Assembly: GCA_003525525.1 (NCBI GenBank) | Contig: DQED01000277.1 | Coordinates: 1 to 22,002, forward strand | Origin: Desulfovibrio sp. | GTDB lineage: Bacteria > Desulfobacterota > Desulfovibrionia > Desulfovibrionales > Desulfovibrionaceae | Reading direction: 5' to 3' | Length of the DNA stretch: 22,002 nt | Shown here: positions 1-7,546 of the stretch, piece by piece | Layout: every line of letters starts with the position of its first letter | Numbering within the stretch: the first letter of the stretch is position 1 | Translations under genes and position numbers: made by a program | Notes under the pieces: model-generated | Told to the model about the DNA's origin: nothing | Seen by the model: only the letters and a program-made list of their open reading frames with translations | Databases searched by the model: none

Positions 1-224
1 CGGCGCGACGGCCGGCGCAGCGTGGTCGAAGCGCGCCGCCGGCGACGTCGGGAGCGGCGCCTGATTCGGACCGAGGTGTTCTCATCCCGGCCCGCGTTGT
101 TGCAGCGGCTTCGACCGGATGGTCCGGCGGGCACAGGCCGTCTGCATTCAGGGTGAGACCGCAGCCGGGGTTCTTCTGTAGCGGGTCCTTTCGACAGCGC
201 CTGCCGGCGTAGCGGCGCGATGCG

Positions 225-653
225 CTATCCCGGCTCCTTTCCGGAGACGCTGCGCGTCCCAGGATTCTTTGCCGGCCGGCGCAGGCGGTTGAGGAAGTCG
301 AGCGGGCAAAGGCCGAAGCGGTCGCTGAACGCCCGGCTAAACGATGGCAGGCTCTGGTAGCCGACGCTGTAGGCCGCGTCGGTCACGCTGGCCTTTCCCT
401 CCGTCAGCAGCCGCCGCGCCTCTTCCAGGCGCAGGATGCGCAGGTAGCCGAAGGCCGTGGTGCCGAAGCACTGGCGGAACCCCCTGTTGAGGCGGGGATG
501 GGACAGCCCCACCCGTCGGGCGAGGTCCAGCAGGCGGGGCGGGGTTTCCATGTCCTGGCGCAAAATGCTGGCGGCCGCGAGGACCGCCGGGTCAGCCCCG
601 GAACCGGCCGCTTTCGCGGCCTCGCCCGGATGTTTGCCGCTATCGTTTCGCAT
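225..653 (-). CDS. Stand-alone AraC-family DNA-binding domain protein (142 aa)
   Basis: This small protein consists almost entirely of the double helix-turn-helix of AraC/XylS regulators. The first HTH spans about residues 39-60 (LLDLARRVGLSHPRLNRGFR) and the second about 88-110, with the family signature VTDAAYSVGYQSLPSFSRAF and then RFGLCPLDF. The usual 150-200 residue N-terminal sensor domain is absent. The start is supported by GGAG seven bases before the ATG at 653, so it does not look like a simple truncation artefact. It lies 87 bases after the second ABC gene on the same strand and is probably the last gene of that operon. As inference, it could compete with or assist the full-length AraC regulator at 6474-7397 at shared operators. 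A decayed regulator that lost its sensor is the alternative. Confidence 0.85.
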   Translation of the reverse strand: MRNDSGKHPGEAAKAAGSGADPAVLAAASILRQDMETPPRLLDLARRVGLSHPRLNRGFRQCFGTTAFGYLRILRLEEARRLLTEGKASVTDAAYSVGYQSLPSFSRAFSDRFGLCPLDFLNRLRRPAKNPGTRSVSGKEPG

Positions 654-740
654 GGTCTTGCTCCTTTGGGCCGCCGCCTGGGCGACGGCATGCAGCCGCC
701 CGCATCGCGGGACGCTACAGGTCCGTGGGGGGCTTTGGCC

Positions 741-2480
741 TCATGCCTGCCCCTGTCGGTTGATCTTCCAGCCTTTGGCGTGTTGCTGCAGATCCCAGAA
801 GCGCCGGAAACGGCCGTTTCGGGCCAGGAGCTGGTCGAAACCGCCCTGTTCGACCACGGCTCCGTCATCGAGAAACAGGATCTGGTCGGCGTACCGGATG
901 GTCGAAAGCCTGTGGGCGATGACGAAGACCGTCCTGGAGGCGGCCAGGGCGGTGAAGGCTTCCTGGATGGCCCCCTCGTTTTCCGGGTCCAGGGAGGCCG
1001 TGGCCTCGTCGAGGACCACGATGGGGGCGTCCTTGAGAATGGCCCGGGCAATGGCGATGCGCCGTTTTTCCCCTCCGGACAGGGTGGCCCCGCCTTCGCC
1101 GAGCACGGTGTCGTAGCCTTCCGGCAGCCGGGTGGCGCACTCGTGGAAGCGGGCGGCCTTGGCCGCGGCCTCCACGGCCTCGTGGGAGGCGTCGGGTTTG
1201 CCGAAGCGGATGTTGTTGGCGACGGTGTCGTGGAAGATGTGGCTGTCCTGCATGACCATGGCGATGCGGCCAAGCAGGGTTTCCGGGTCGATGCCGCGCA
1301 CGTCCTGGCCGCCGACCAGGATGCGGCCGCCGTCGGGGTCCCAGAAGCGGGCCAGGAGGTTGGCCACGGTGGTCTTGCCGGCTCCCGAGGGGCCGACCAG
1401 GGCGGTCATGCTGCGGGGCGGAGCCGTGAAACTGATGTCGCGCAGCACCTCGCGGTCGCCGTAGCCGAAGCGGACGTGCTCGAAGCGCACGCCGAGGTCT
1501 TTCGTCGGCAGGTTCAGGACCCGGCCTTCCTGGGAGGCGACCGCAAGCACGGAGCGGACGTTTTCTCCGGAGTGGCGCAGGTGGCGGACCATGGAGAAGT
1601 AGGGGGCGATGCCCATGATGGGCTGGTAGAATTTGAGGCTGGCGATCATGAAGAGCAGCAGCACCGGCAGGGCGACCTGCCCTTCCCGCCACAGGGCGGA
1701 GCCGGCGACGATGAGCAGGGCAAAACCCAACGCGGCGATGCAACTGTAGATTTCCGAGGTCGGCCCCATGGCCGATTCCAGGGCGATGCTTCGGTCGCGC
1801 AGGCCGGCCAGGGCGGCATCCAGCCGGCCGAAGGCCGAGCCGGCCCGGTTGAGCGATTTGAGGGTGCGGATGCCCCGGACATATTCGAGGATGCGCGAGG
1901 AGGCTTCGCGTCTGGCCGCCAGGGTGGCGGCGCTCCGCGCGTCGAGGGCCTTGCGGGAATACCAGAGGAACAGCAGCGCCGGCGGCACGGTGGCGACCAG
2001 CAGCAGGGTCAGGCGGACGTCGATCAGGGCCAGGATGATGCCCACGATGACGGGCAGCGTCGCTGCGGCCACGAGCTTGTTGTACATGGTCGAGGTGGCC
2101 AGTTCGACGTTGAAGACGTCGAGCAGCAGGGTTTCCACCATGTTCCCCGCGTCGGCGGCCTTGAAATAGCCAAGCGGAAGCCGGCGCAGATGCTCGCCCA
2201 GGCGCAGGCGCAGCGACGCGCCCGTACCGTAGGCGAACAGGCAGGCGGCGACGACGGAGCGCACCGAGCACAGCGCCTGGGCCGCGAAGCACAGCCCGAG
2301 CAGGGCCAGGTAGGGGAGCAGCCCGGCAAGCCCGGCCGTACCCGCAAGCAGGGCCGCGATGACGGCGTAGAGCACAAGCAGGGGCGCGCCGGCGAAAAGG
2401 ATCTCCAGCACGGCGAAGACGTTGGCCCTGGTAAGTTCCGTCAGCTCTCCGGCGTCCAATTGTTTAAGCAGACTGCGCAT
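741..2480 (-). CDS. ABC transporter, fused permease/ATPase (YbtQ-like half transporter)
   Basis: This is a 579-residue exporter-fold half transporter with an N-terminal six-helix membrane domain (about residues 20-300) and a C-terminal ATPase. Walker A is GPSGAGKT (363-370), the Q-loop Gln is 411, the signature LSGGE is 467-471, Walker B VVLDE ends at Glu492 and the switch His is 523. All catalytic elements are intact. The open frame extends to 2564, but the start at 2480 is chosen because AAGGAGG lies 8 bases upstream. It overlaps the upstream ABC gene by 17 bases, which implies translational coupling and a heterodimer. Pairs of this kind next to an AraC regulator and a FyuA-like receptor resemble YbtP/YbtQ, which import ferric yersiniabactin despite their exporter fold. 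An export role cannot be excluded from sequence alone. Confidence 0.92.
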   Translation of the reverse strand: MRSLLKQLDAGELTELTRANVFAVLEILFAGAPLLVLYAVIAALLAGTAGLAGLLPYLALLGLCFAAQALCSVRSVVAACLFAYGTGASLRLRLGEHLRRLPLGYFKAADAGNMVETLLLDVFNVELATSTMYNKLVAAATLPVIVGIILALIDVRLTLLLVATVPPALLFLWYSRKALDARSAATLAARREASSRILEYVRGIRTLKSLNRAGSAFGRLDAALAGLRDRSIALESAMGPTSEIYSCIAALGFALLIVAGSALWREGQVALPVLLLFMIASLKFYQPIMGIAPYFSMVRHLRHSGENVRSVLAVASQEGRVLNLPTKDLGVRFEHVRFGYGDREVLRDISFTAPPRSMTALVGPSGAGKTTVANLLARFWDPDGGRILVGGQDVRGIDPETLLGRIAMVMQDSHIFHDTVANNIRFGKPDASHEAVEAAAKAARFHECATRLPEGYDTVLGEGGATLSGGEKRRIAIARAILKDAPIVVLDEATASLDPENEGAIQEAFTALAASRTVFVIAHRLSTIRYADQILFLDDGAVVEQGGFDQLLARNGRFRRFWDLQQHAKGWKINRQGQA

Positions 2481-4227
2481 CCGAGACCTCCTTTTCGGCC
2501 AGGGCCCAGTCCGAGGCCTTGGCCTGGACGGCCCACATGGTTTGATACAGAGGGCAGGTTTCAAGCAGTTCCTCGTGGCGACCGAAGCCGTCCAGGCGAC
2601 CCTCGCGGAAAACGGCGATGGCGTCGGCCTCGGTGAGGGCGGCCAGGCGGTGGCCGATGACGATGACGGTCTTGCCGGTCAGCAACCGGCTGATGCCTTC
2701 CTGGATCAGGGCTTCGTTTTCCGGGTCGGCAAAGGCCGTGGCCTCGTCGAGGATGACGATGGGGGCGTCGCGCAGGATGGCCCGGGCGATGGCGAGGCGC
2801 TGGCGTTCGCCGCCGCTCAGGGGAGAGCCGCCGTCGCCGACAAAGGTGTCGTAGCCTTTGGGCAGCCGCAGGATGCTGTCATGAATGCGGGCCTTTTGGG
2901 CGGCGTCGACGACGGCTGCGTCGCCGGCGTCGGCCCGGCCGGCCCGGATGTTTTCCATGACGGTGTCGCTCAAAAGGAAGGTGTCCTGGAAGACGAAGGA
3001 GACCATGTCCATGAGGCGGGCCACGGGGATGTCCCGGACATCGACGCCGCCGATGCGGATGCTGCCCTCCCGGACGTCCTGGTAGCGCGAGGCGAGCATG
3101 GCCGCCGTGGTCTTGCCGGCTCCGGACGGGCCGACGAAAGCGGTCAGGGTGGCGGCCGGCAGGCGCAGGGACAAGCCGTCGAAAAGGGGCTGCCCGGCGT
3201 CGTAGCCGAAAACGACGTTGTCGAATTCGATGTCGTGGTTTTCGGGAAGCCGGGGCCGGGCCGTTTCGGGCAGCGCAGGCTCCTCCAGGATTGCCTTGAT
3301 GCGGCGCACCGCCTCCTCGATCTCCCGCAGTTTGCTGGTGAAGCGCAACAGCCGGTCAAGGGGCGCGGCATAGCCGGTGACGAGCATCAGCACGAGCACG
3401 AGATCGGCCAGGCCCAGGCTGCCGCGCCCGAGCAGCACCAGTCCCGGTGGCAGCACGAACAGCAGCCCCGAGCCGAGCACGGTACCGAACAGGGCGTAGT
3501 ATTTGCCGGAAATGCGCGACCACTCCTTGACCACGGACTCGAAGGCCCGCACCGAGTTGGTGAACCGCGAAAACGAGGCGACGGTCTGATTGAACGCCTT
3601 GATGTCCATGATGCCCTGGACATACTCCACGATGGTGCTGTTCATGTCGGTGAGGCTGTCGTGAAAGCGTCGCATGCGGGTGGAGCATTCGCGGTACATG
3701 GCCACCTGGCACAGCACGGCCAGCAGCAGGGGAACCAGGGCGGCCAGGCCCAGGGGCCAGCTGATCCAGAACAACAGCGCCAGCGTGCCCACGGGCAGCG
3801 CGGCGGCGGCGCACAGGTCCGGCAGATGGTGGCACAGCAGCACCTCGATGCTCTCCACGTCCTTGTCCGTCACCTTGAGCAGGGCCCCCGAGGTGGTGCG
3901 GGAAAAAAACAGCATGGGCAGCCTGCCCAGGTGGGCGGCGACGGCCCGGCGGATGGCGTAGAGCGTGCTGTAGCCGGCCTTGTGGGCCAGGGAGCCGGCC
4001 AGCCAGCGGGCCAGGGCCCTGGCGGCGACGGCGACCGCGGCGGCCAGCCCCAGGGCCGCCATGCGCCCGGGCGTCGCCTGCCCCTCCAGCAGCGCCATGA
4101 CCACGAGGTACATGACGTAGAAGGGAACGAGGTCGAGCAGGGCGTCGGCCACGGAGCAGGCCGCGGCCAACCCCAGGGTCTTCCGGTTGTCCCCCGCGAG
4201 ATGCAGGATGTCGCCGATGGTGCTCAT
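2464..4227 (-). CDS. ABC transporter, fused permease/ATPase (YbtP-like half transporter)
   Basis: This 587-residue half transporter has a membrane domain at about residues 15-300 and an ATPase domain at about 330-565. Walker A is GPSGAGKT (366-373), the Q-loop Gln is 414, the signature LSGGE is 470-474, Walker B VILDE ends at Glu495 and the switch His is 526. The stretch after Walker B reads ATAFADPENE, whereas the partner gene has the more common ATASLDPENE, so the two halves are distinct and probably form a heterodimer. The start at 4227 is supported by AAGGAG upstream; the open frame continues far upstream but runs antisense-like through the neighbouring barrel gene in another frame. The gene sits 32 bases after the barrel gene and is probably in the same operon. 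Import of a ferric chelate is inferred from the gene neighbourhood. Confidence 0.92.
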   Translation of the reverse strand: MSTIGDILHLAGDNRKTLGLAAACSVADALLDLVPFYVMYLVVMALLEGQATPGRMAALGLAAAVAVAARALARWLAGSLAHKAGYSTLYAIRRAVAAHLGRLPMLFFSRTTSGALLKVTDKDVESIEVLLCHHLPDLCAAAALPVGTLALLFWISWPLGLAALVPLLLAVLCQVAMYRECSTRMRRFHDSLTDMNSTIVEYVQGIMDIKAFNQTVASFSRFTNSVRAFESVVKEWSRISGKYYALFGTVLGSGLLFVLPPGLVLLGRGSLGLADLVLVLMLVTGYAAPLDRLLRFTSKLREIEEAVRRIKAILEEPALPETARPRLPENHDIEFDNVVFGYDAGQPLFDGLSLRLPAATLTAFVGPSGAGKTTAAMLASRYQDVREGSIRIGGVDVRDIPVARLMDMVSFVFQDTFLLSDTVMENIRAGRADAGDAAVVDAAQKARIHDSILRLPKGYDTFVGDGGSPLSGGERQRLAIARAILRDAPIVILDEATAFADPENEALIQEGISRLLTGKTVIVIGHRLAALTEADAIAVFREGRLDGFGRHEELLETCPLYQTMWAVQAKASDWALAEKEVSDAQSA

Positions 4228-4259
4228 GTCGATGGCTCCTTGCCGCGCGCCGGCCGTGG

Positions 4260-5606
4260 TCAAAAGGCGTAGCGCAGTTTGAGGTAGGTCATGTCGTTGG
4301 CGTCGTACTGGCCGAGGCGGGACCGGGGCGGGCCTTCCCAGAGCTGGACGCCGCAGGTCAGCTTCCAGTGGTCGTCGAGTTCGTATTGGCCGTAGGCCTC
4401 CACGGACAGGCCGTCCCCGGAAAAGGAGACCATGCCTTGGACGCCGGCTTCGAGGGCATTGCCCAGGAACTTGTCGCTGACCTTGAAGGTCATGCCGTCC
4501 GAGAAGGCGCGGTACGCCGCGCCGTTTTCCCCCTGGGGCAGGGCCTCGAAGTAGTACTGGGCGTTGACGTAGAGGTCGGAAAAAAAAGTCCAGTCCATGC
4601 CGACGACGCCTTCCAGGAAGTCGGTCCGGGCCAGCCCGTTGCCGTTGGCCGCCGCCGTCTGGACGCCGGGGAACACTGTGTCGGGTTTGAAAACCAGTTC
4701 GCCGCGCAGGGTGCCGGCGGAAAGGCCCTTGGCGAAGTTGAAGCCGAAGGCCCGGAAGTGCGGGTAGCGGGCCTGGTAGAGGGTGATGTCGTCGAGGGGG
4801 ATGGCGGCATAGACGGGCTCGTTGGCGAATCCCTGGAAGGAGAGCAGGGCCAAGTCCCAACCGCGCGCCGTGACGCTCGCCCGCAACCCGCCTTCGACGC
4901 CAACGGGCTTCGTGTCGTCGTCGAAGACGGCTTTGCCGGCCCCTGCGGCCCGGCGGATGCTTTTAAGCGCCAGGGATTCCCAGGGACTCTCCGCCGCATC
5001 GGGCCCGTTGACCGCGGCAAAGGGCAGGAAAACGCCCTCCAGGGTCAGCCACGGGGTCTGGGCCACGGCCCGGACCATGGGCACGGCCCGCTTTTTGGTG
5101 CTGCGGGCGCTGGCCACCGGGTCGCGCTGGTCCACGGGGTTGAACAGGTCCATGGGGTTGATGCCGTCGCCGGCGCCCCAGCGCACGATCATCTTGCCGA
5201 TGGAAACGTCGAGGTATTCGGTGTCGAGCAGCAGCCGGCATTCGTCCAGCTCGGGATGGACCATGTCCGCCCAGGCCCCGACGGCGGGGTCGTAATCCAG
5301 GTTTGCGTTGGCGAATAACGACAGCCGGGACAGGCTGGCGGAAAGCTCCGGGTGCAGCCGCTGCCGGGCGGAATACAATGCGCCCCGGGACGTGCCCAAT
5401 TGCGTGCGCGATTCCAGGTAGCCGCCCAGGGTCACGGTCACGGGAGCATCCTGGGCCGCGGCCGCGAGGGCGTCCTGGGAGGCGGCCTTTTCGGTCAGGT
5501 CGAAGTCGAGACCCGGGGCCGCCCGGGCGGTCGCGGCCAGTGCCAGAACGGCGAGCAGCGCCAGGGACGGGGTCGGAAACCGGCGCGGCATGGCAAACGG
5601 ATTCAT
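4260..5606 (-). CDS. Outer-membrane beta-barrel protein, DUF1302-like
   Basis: This 448-residue protein has a classical signal peptide (about residues 8-30, ending ALAATARAA). Its body is rich in alternating aromatic and hydrophobic strands, and it ends LKLRYAF, the terminal aromatic typical of outer-membrane barrels. The segment GKMIVRWGAGDGINPMDLFN at 137-156 resembles the hallmark of DUF1302-type proteins (a W-G-x-x-D/E-x-I-N-P core). That family often occurs beside RND exporters and LolA-like proteins, and its role is not firmly established. The gene follows the LolA-like gene by 14 bases and precedes the ABC pair by 32 bases, so it is likely co-transcribed. ATG 5606 is taken as the start; ATG 5591 is possible, and neither has a strong ribosome binding site. 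A role as the outer-membrane end of a lipid or hydrophobe route is inference. Confidence 0.8.
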   Translation of the reverse strand: MNPFAMPRRFPTPSLALLAVLALAATARAAPGLDFDLTEKAASQDALAAAAQDAPVTVTLGGYLESRTQLGTSRGALYSARQRLHPELSASLSRLSLFANANLDYDPAVGAWADMVHPELDECRLLLDTEYLDVSIGKMIVRWGAGDGINPMDLFNPVDQRDPVASARSTKKRAVPMVRAVAQTPWLTLEGVFLPFAAVNGPDAAESPWESLALKSIRRAAGAGKAVFDDDTKPVGVEGGLRASVTARGWDLALLSFQGFANEPVYAAIPLDDITLYQARYPHFRAFGFNFAKGLSAGTLRGELVFKPDTVFPGVQTAAANGNGLARTDFLEGVVGMDWTFFSDLYVNAQYYFEALPQGENGAAYRAFSDGMTFKVSDKFLGNALEAGVQGMVSFSGDGLSVEAYGQYELDDHWKLTCGVQLWEGPPRSRLGQYDANDMTYLKLRYAF

Positions 5607-5620
5607 GTCCGGGGGCCGCG

Positions 5621-6388
5621 TCAGCGCTTGAGGTTGCTTTGCTCGAAAAAACTGTCGGGCAGGCCTGAGTTGTAAGTGACGTCGGTAATCTGGATCAGGG
5701 TTTGGGAGCCCCGGCGGGGCGTGTCGATGCGCATGCGGGTGTAGGTCCAGATGCCGTCGATCTGGGAAAAACCGCCGTAGAGGGCCGTTTTGAGCAGTTC
5801 GCCGCGCTTGTCGTGGTAGTCGATGCGCACGGGGAGGTGGATGTCCTGGCGAATCCAGGCGACGCGCTTGGCGTAGCCGGAGTCCCCGGCTCGTTCGGGG
5901 ATGTATTCCACCACCCAGCAGGGGACGTTTTCAACGGTCTCCTCGCGCAGCAGGGTCTGGGCGTCGTCGGCCACGGCGCGTTTCTCGATATCCTCGTTGG
6001 CCAGGTCGCTGCGCATGAACGACCCCGTCTTGCCGCCGCCGCTGATGCGGCGCACGAGATTTTCGCTGGACAGGAAGACCCACATGTCGTCCTCCCGGCC
6101 CGGGTCGTCCCAACTCCAGGTCAGATAGCTGGTGTCGCGGATGTCGGGCGGGGCCTCGAACCGGATGAGCGAGCGTTCGTCGGGCGGGAATTTTTTGGTG
6201 AACATCTCCATTTTGCGGGTGAGCTGGGAGCCATCGCGATTGATGACCATGAGCATGGTCTTCCGGGCGTCGCGGCTGGAATCCGCCTGATCGGCCAGGC
6301 GGGCCACCTCGCGGCCGGTCAGGGTCGCGGCCGCGCCCGGGGCGGGGCAGGCCAGCAGGATAAAGGCGAGGAGGAGGAAGCGGGGCAT
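5621..6388 (-). CDS. LolA-like periplasmic protein (outer membrane lipoprotein-sorting family)
   Basis: This 255-residue protein has a short signal peptide ending near residue 21. The mature part shows the LolA/LppX-like half-barrel pattern: RSLIRFEAPPDIRDTSYLTW, then a DDMWVFLSSENLVRRISGGG segment and a C-terminal TYTRMRIDTPRRGSQTLIQI strand pair. This matches the LolA-like family commonly paired with MMPL/RND exporters, thought to carry lipids or other hydrophobic ligands across the periplasm. ATG 6388 has GGAG seven bases upstream; ATG 6394 is two codons longer and less well spaced. The motif LLAC at residues 11-14 could be a lipobox, so the protein may be a lipoprotein rather than soluble. 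It is the second gene of the putative operon led by the AraC regulator. The ligand is unknown. Confidence 0.82.
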   Translation of the reverse strand: MPRFLLLAFILLACPAPGAAATLTGREVARLADQADSSRDARKTMLMVINRDGSQLTRKMEMFTKKFPPDERSLIRFEAPPDIRDTSYLTWSWDDPGREDDMWVFLSSENLVRRISGGGKTGSFMRSDLANEDIEKRAVADDAQTLLREETVENVPCWVVEYIPERAGDSGYAKRVAWIRQDIHLPVRIDYHDKRGELLKTALYGGFSQIDGIWTYTRMRIDTPRRGSQTLIQITDVTYNSGLPDSFFEQSNLKR

Positions 6389-6392
6389 GGGC

Positions 6393-6443
6393 ATTCTCCA
6401 GGTCGGTCGTCTCGGGAACATTCCCTCAAGCCGACTGGAGAAT
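6393..6443. repeat. Nested inverted repeat in the AraC/LolA-like intergenic gap
   Basis: Arms 6393-6406 (attctccaggtcgg) and 6431-6443 (ccgactggagaat) are complementary except for one extra base. They flank a 24-base spacer containing a second palindrome, GGGAA-CA-TTCCC, at 6414-6425. The left arm includes the likely ribosome binding site (GGAG) of the LolA-like gene. In mRNA the outer stem would therefore sequester translation initiation. It could instead be a two-site operator. Confidence 0.6.
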
Positions 6444-6473
6444 ACCCCTGCCGGGGCGGGCGGGCTGCCGGGA

Positions 6474-7397
6474 TCAGGCCAGATTTGTGCCTGTTTCGGT
6501 CATGGACGCGGGCAGGGCGGAAACAGGCCAGGTCCTGGCCAGGCAGCGCTTGGGCGAGACGCCGAACTGGCGCTTGAAGGCGCGGCTGAAGTGGCTGTGG
6601 TTGGAGTAGCCGACGCAAAAGGCCACCTCCGTGACGTTCATCTCGCCCCTGGCCAGCAGCGCCCTGGCCTGCTCCAGGCGGTGGGCCTGGAAGAAGGCGA
6701 AAATGGAGACGCCCTGGACGTCGCGGAATGCCCGTTTGAGTGAGCTTTCGCTCATGCCCAGCTGACCGGCCAGATCGGCGATGGTCAACGGGTCGGCCAG
6801 GTTCTCCAGCAGCAGGGCCTTGGCTTTTTCGACCTTGGCCCGGTTGGAGCAGCACGGGCAGCCGGGCGTTCGCCGGATCAGGGCGTGACGGCAGATTTCG
6901 CCAAGCAGCAGGTCCAGGCTCTTGCTTTCCAGGAAAAGCCTTTTGAGTGCTCCTTCGAAGGGGCAGGCCAGCATCTGTTCGATGGTCAGCCGGGTGTTCG
7001 CGTCCATGCCGGCCGTGCGGCGGAAGGGGACGGCCGCGGAATTGCGCTTGAGGCTGGACAGGAGTTCCGGGCAGATCTCGTGGATGTTATCCTCGATCAC
7101 GCCCAGGAATCGTTCGTACGGGATGAACAGGTCCAGCCAGCGGGTGCGTCCGGAGGGGATGACGGCGCTCAGCCGTGCCCCGGGGACGAACCAGATGCCC
7201 GAAATGCCCGAGGAGACGTCGGCGTGGAGGTGCGGCTCCCTGATCCGGGTGTGCATGGCGCCTTCCAGGCAGAACGAGCAGCCGACGATGCCCCGCGGCA
7301 CATCGAAGTCCATGCGCAGGTCGTCGTCCGCGTTGCATTCCTGCAGACGCACGAGGATGCCTTTGCCGAGGGTATGGGAAAAAAGCGTTTGCAACAC
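6474..7397 (-). CDS. AraC-family transcriptional regulator, PchR/YbtA-like
   Basis: This 307-residue regulator has an N-terminal sensor region (about 1-180) and a C-terminal AraC double HTH. HTH1 is about residues 203-224 (LTIADLAGQLGMSESSLKRA), and HTH2 is about 254-276 with the signature VTEVAFCVGYSNHSHFSRAF followed by KRQFGVSPKR. Length and architecture match PchR/YbtA-type regulators, which bind a ferric siderophore and activate receptor and transporter genes. Unusual are a CxxC pair at Cys40/Cys43 and a Cys-Pro-Cys-Cys cluster at 180-183 just before the DNA-binding domain. The start at 7397 is GTG. The strong AGGAGG at 7422-7427 lies 24 bases away, so the true N-terminus is uncertain. 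A Fur-box-like element lies upstream and a terminator separates it from the RND gene. It likely heads an operon ending with the AraC-HTH gene at 225. Confidence 0.9.
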   Translation of the reverse strand: MLQTLFSHTLGKGILVRLQECNADDDLRMDFDVPRGIVGCSFCLEGAMHTRIREPHLHADVSSGISGIWFVPGARLSAVIPSGRTRWLDLFIPYERFLGVIEDNIHEICPELLSSLKRNSAAVPFRRTAGMDANTRLTIEQMLACPFEGALKRLFLESKSLDLLLGEICRHALIRRTPGCPCCSNRAKVEKAKALLLENLADPLTIADLAGQLGMSESSLKRAFRDVQGVSIFAFFQAHRLEQARALLARGEMNVTEVAFCVGYSNHSHFSRAFKRQFGVSPKRCLARTWPVSALPASMTETGTNLA

Positions 7398-7432
7398 GAC
7401 GATGCCATCCCTGAAGAGTTTCCTCCTCTTTG

Positions 7433-7455
7433 TTGATATTGAGACTCGTTGTCAA
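7433..7455 (-). promoter_or_regulatory. Fur-box-like operator upstream of the AraC regulator
   Basis: The 19 bases at 7435-7453, GATATTGAGACTCGTTGTC, match the classical Fur consensus GATAATGATAATCATTATC at 14 of 19 positions. With TT and AA on the flanks it forms a 23-base dyad with 8 of 11 arm positions paired around 7444. On the minus strand its upstream end reads TTGACA, a perfect -35 hexamer, though no convincing -10 is visible at the right distance. It is 36 bases upstream of the GTG start. Iron-dependent Fur repression of the regulator operon is inferred. Confidence 0.65.
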
Positions 7456-7486
7456 TGTTTCGGGGCACATTCGCCTTTCAAAACGC

Positions 7487-7525
7487 GGCACGGCCCGCGA
7501 TGCCGGCGACATCGCGGGCCGTGCC
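7487..7525 (-). terminator. Hairpin terminator after the RND exporter gene
   Basis: There is a perfect 16-base-pair stem (7487-7502 with 7510-7525, GGCACGGCCCGCGATG and its complement) around a 7-base loop. On the minus strand the stem is followed closely by GCGTTTTG, a short T tract. It begins 22 bases after the stop of the RND gene. It should end that transcript and isolate the AraC promoter. Confidence 0.85.
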
Positions 7526-7546
7526 CACAAATGGCTGCCGCCGTGG

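Noticed and set aside
1..224. Possible gene end or gene start at the window edge
   Set aside because: A plus-strand frame open to the TGA at 154-156 and a minus-strand ATG at 85 exist, but both give Arg-rich low-complexity peptides without motifs or ribosome binding sites.
498..2636. 712-codon open frame on the plus strand opposite the second ABC gene
   Set aside because: It is an antisense shadow produced by high GC content. Its translation is Gly/Gln/Asp-rich with no domain, while the minus strand encodes an intact ABC transporter.
2422..4272. 616-codon plus-strand frame opposite the first ABC gene
   Set aside because: Same reason: it mirrors a complete minus-strand gene with all ATPase motifs and has no recognisable fold.
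4228..4860. Upstream extension of the first ABC gene frame
   Set aside because: It overlaps the barrel gene in a different frame, is Arg/Pro-rich, and the ATG at 4227 has a good ribosome binding site.
6414..6425. GGGAACATTCCC as a LexA or NF-type operator
   Set aside because: It does not match a bacterial LexA box (CTGT-N8-ACAG type). It is kept only as the inner part of the nested repeat.
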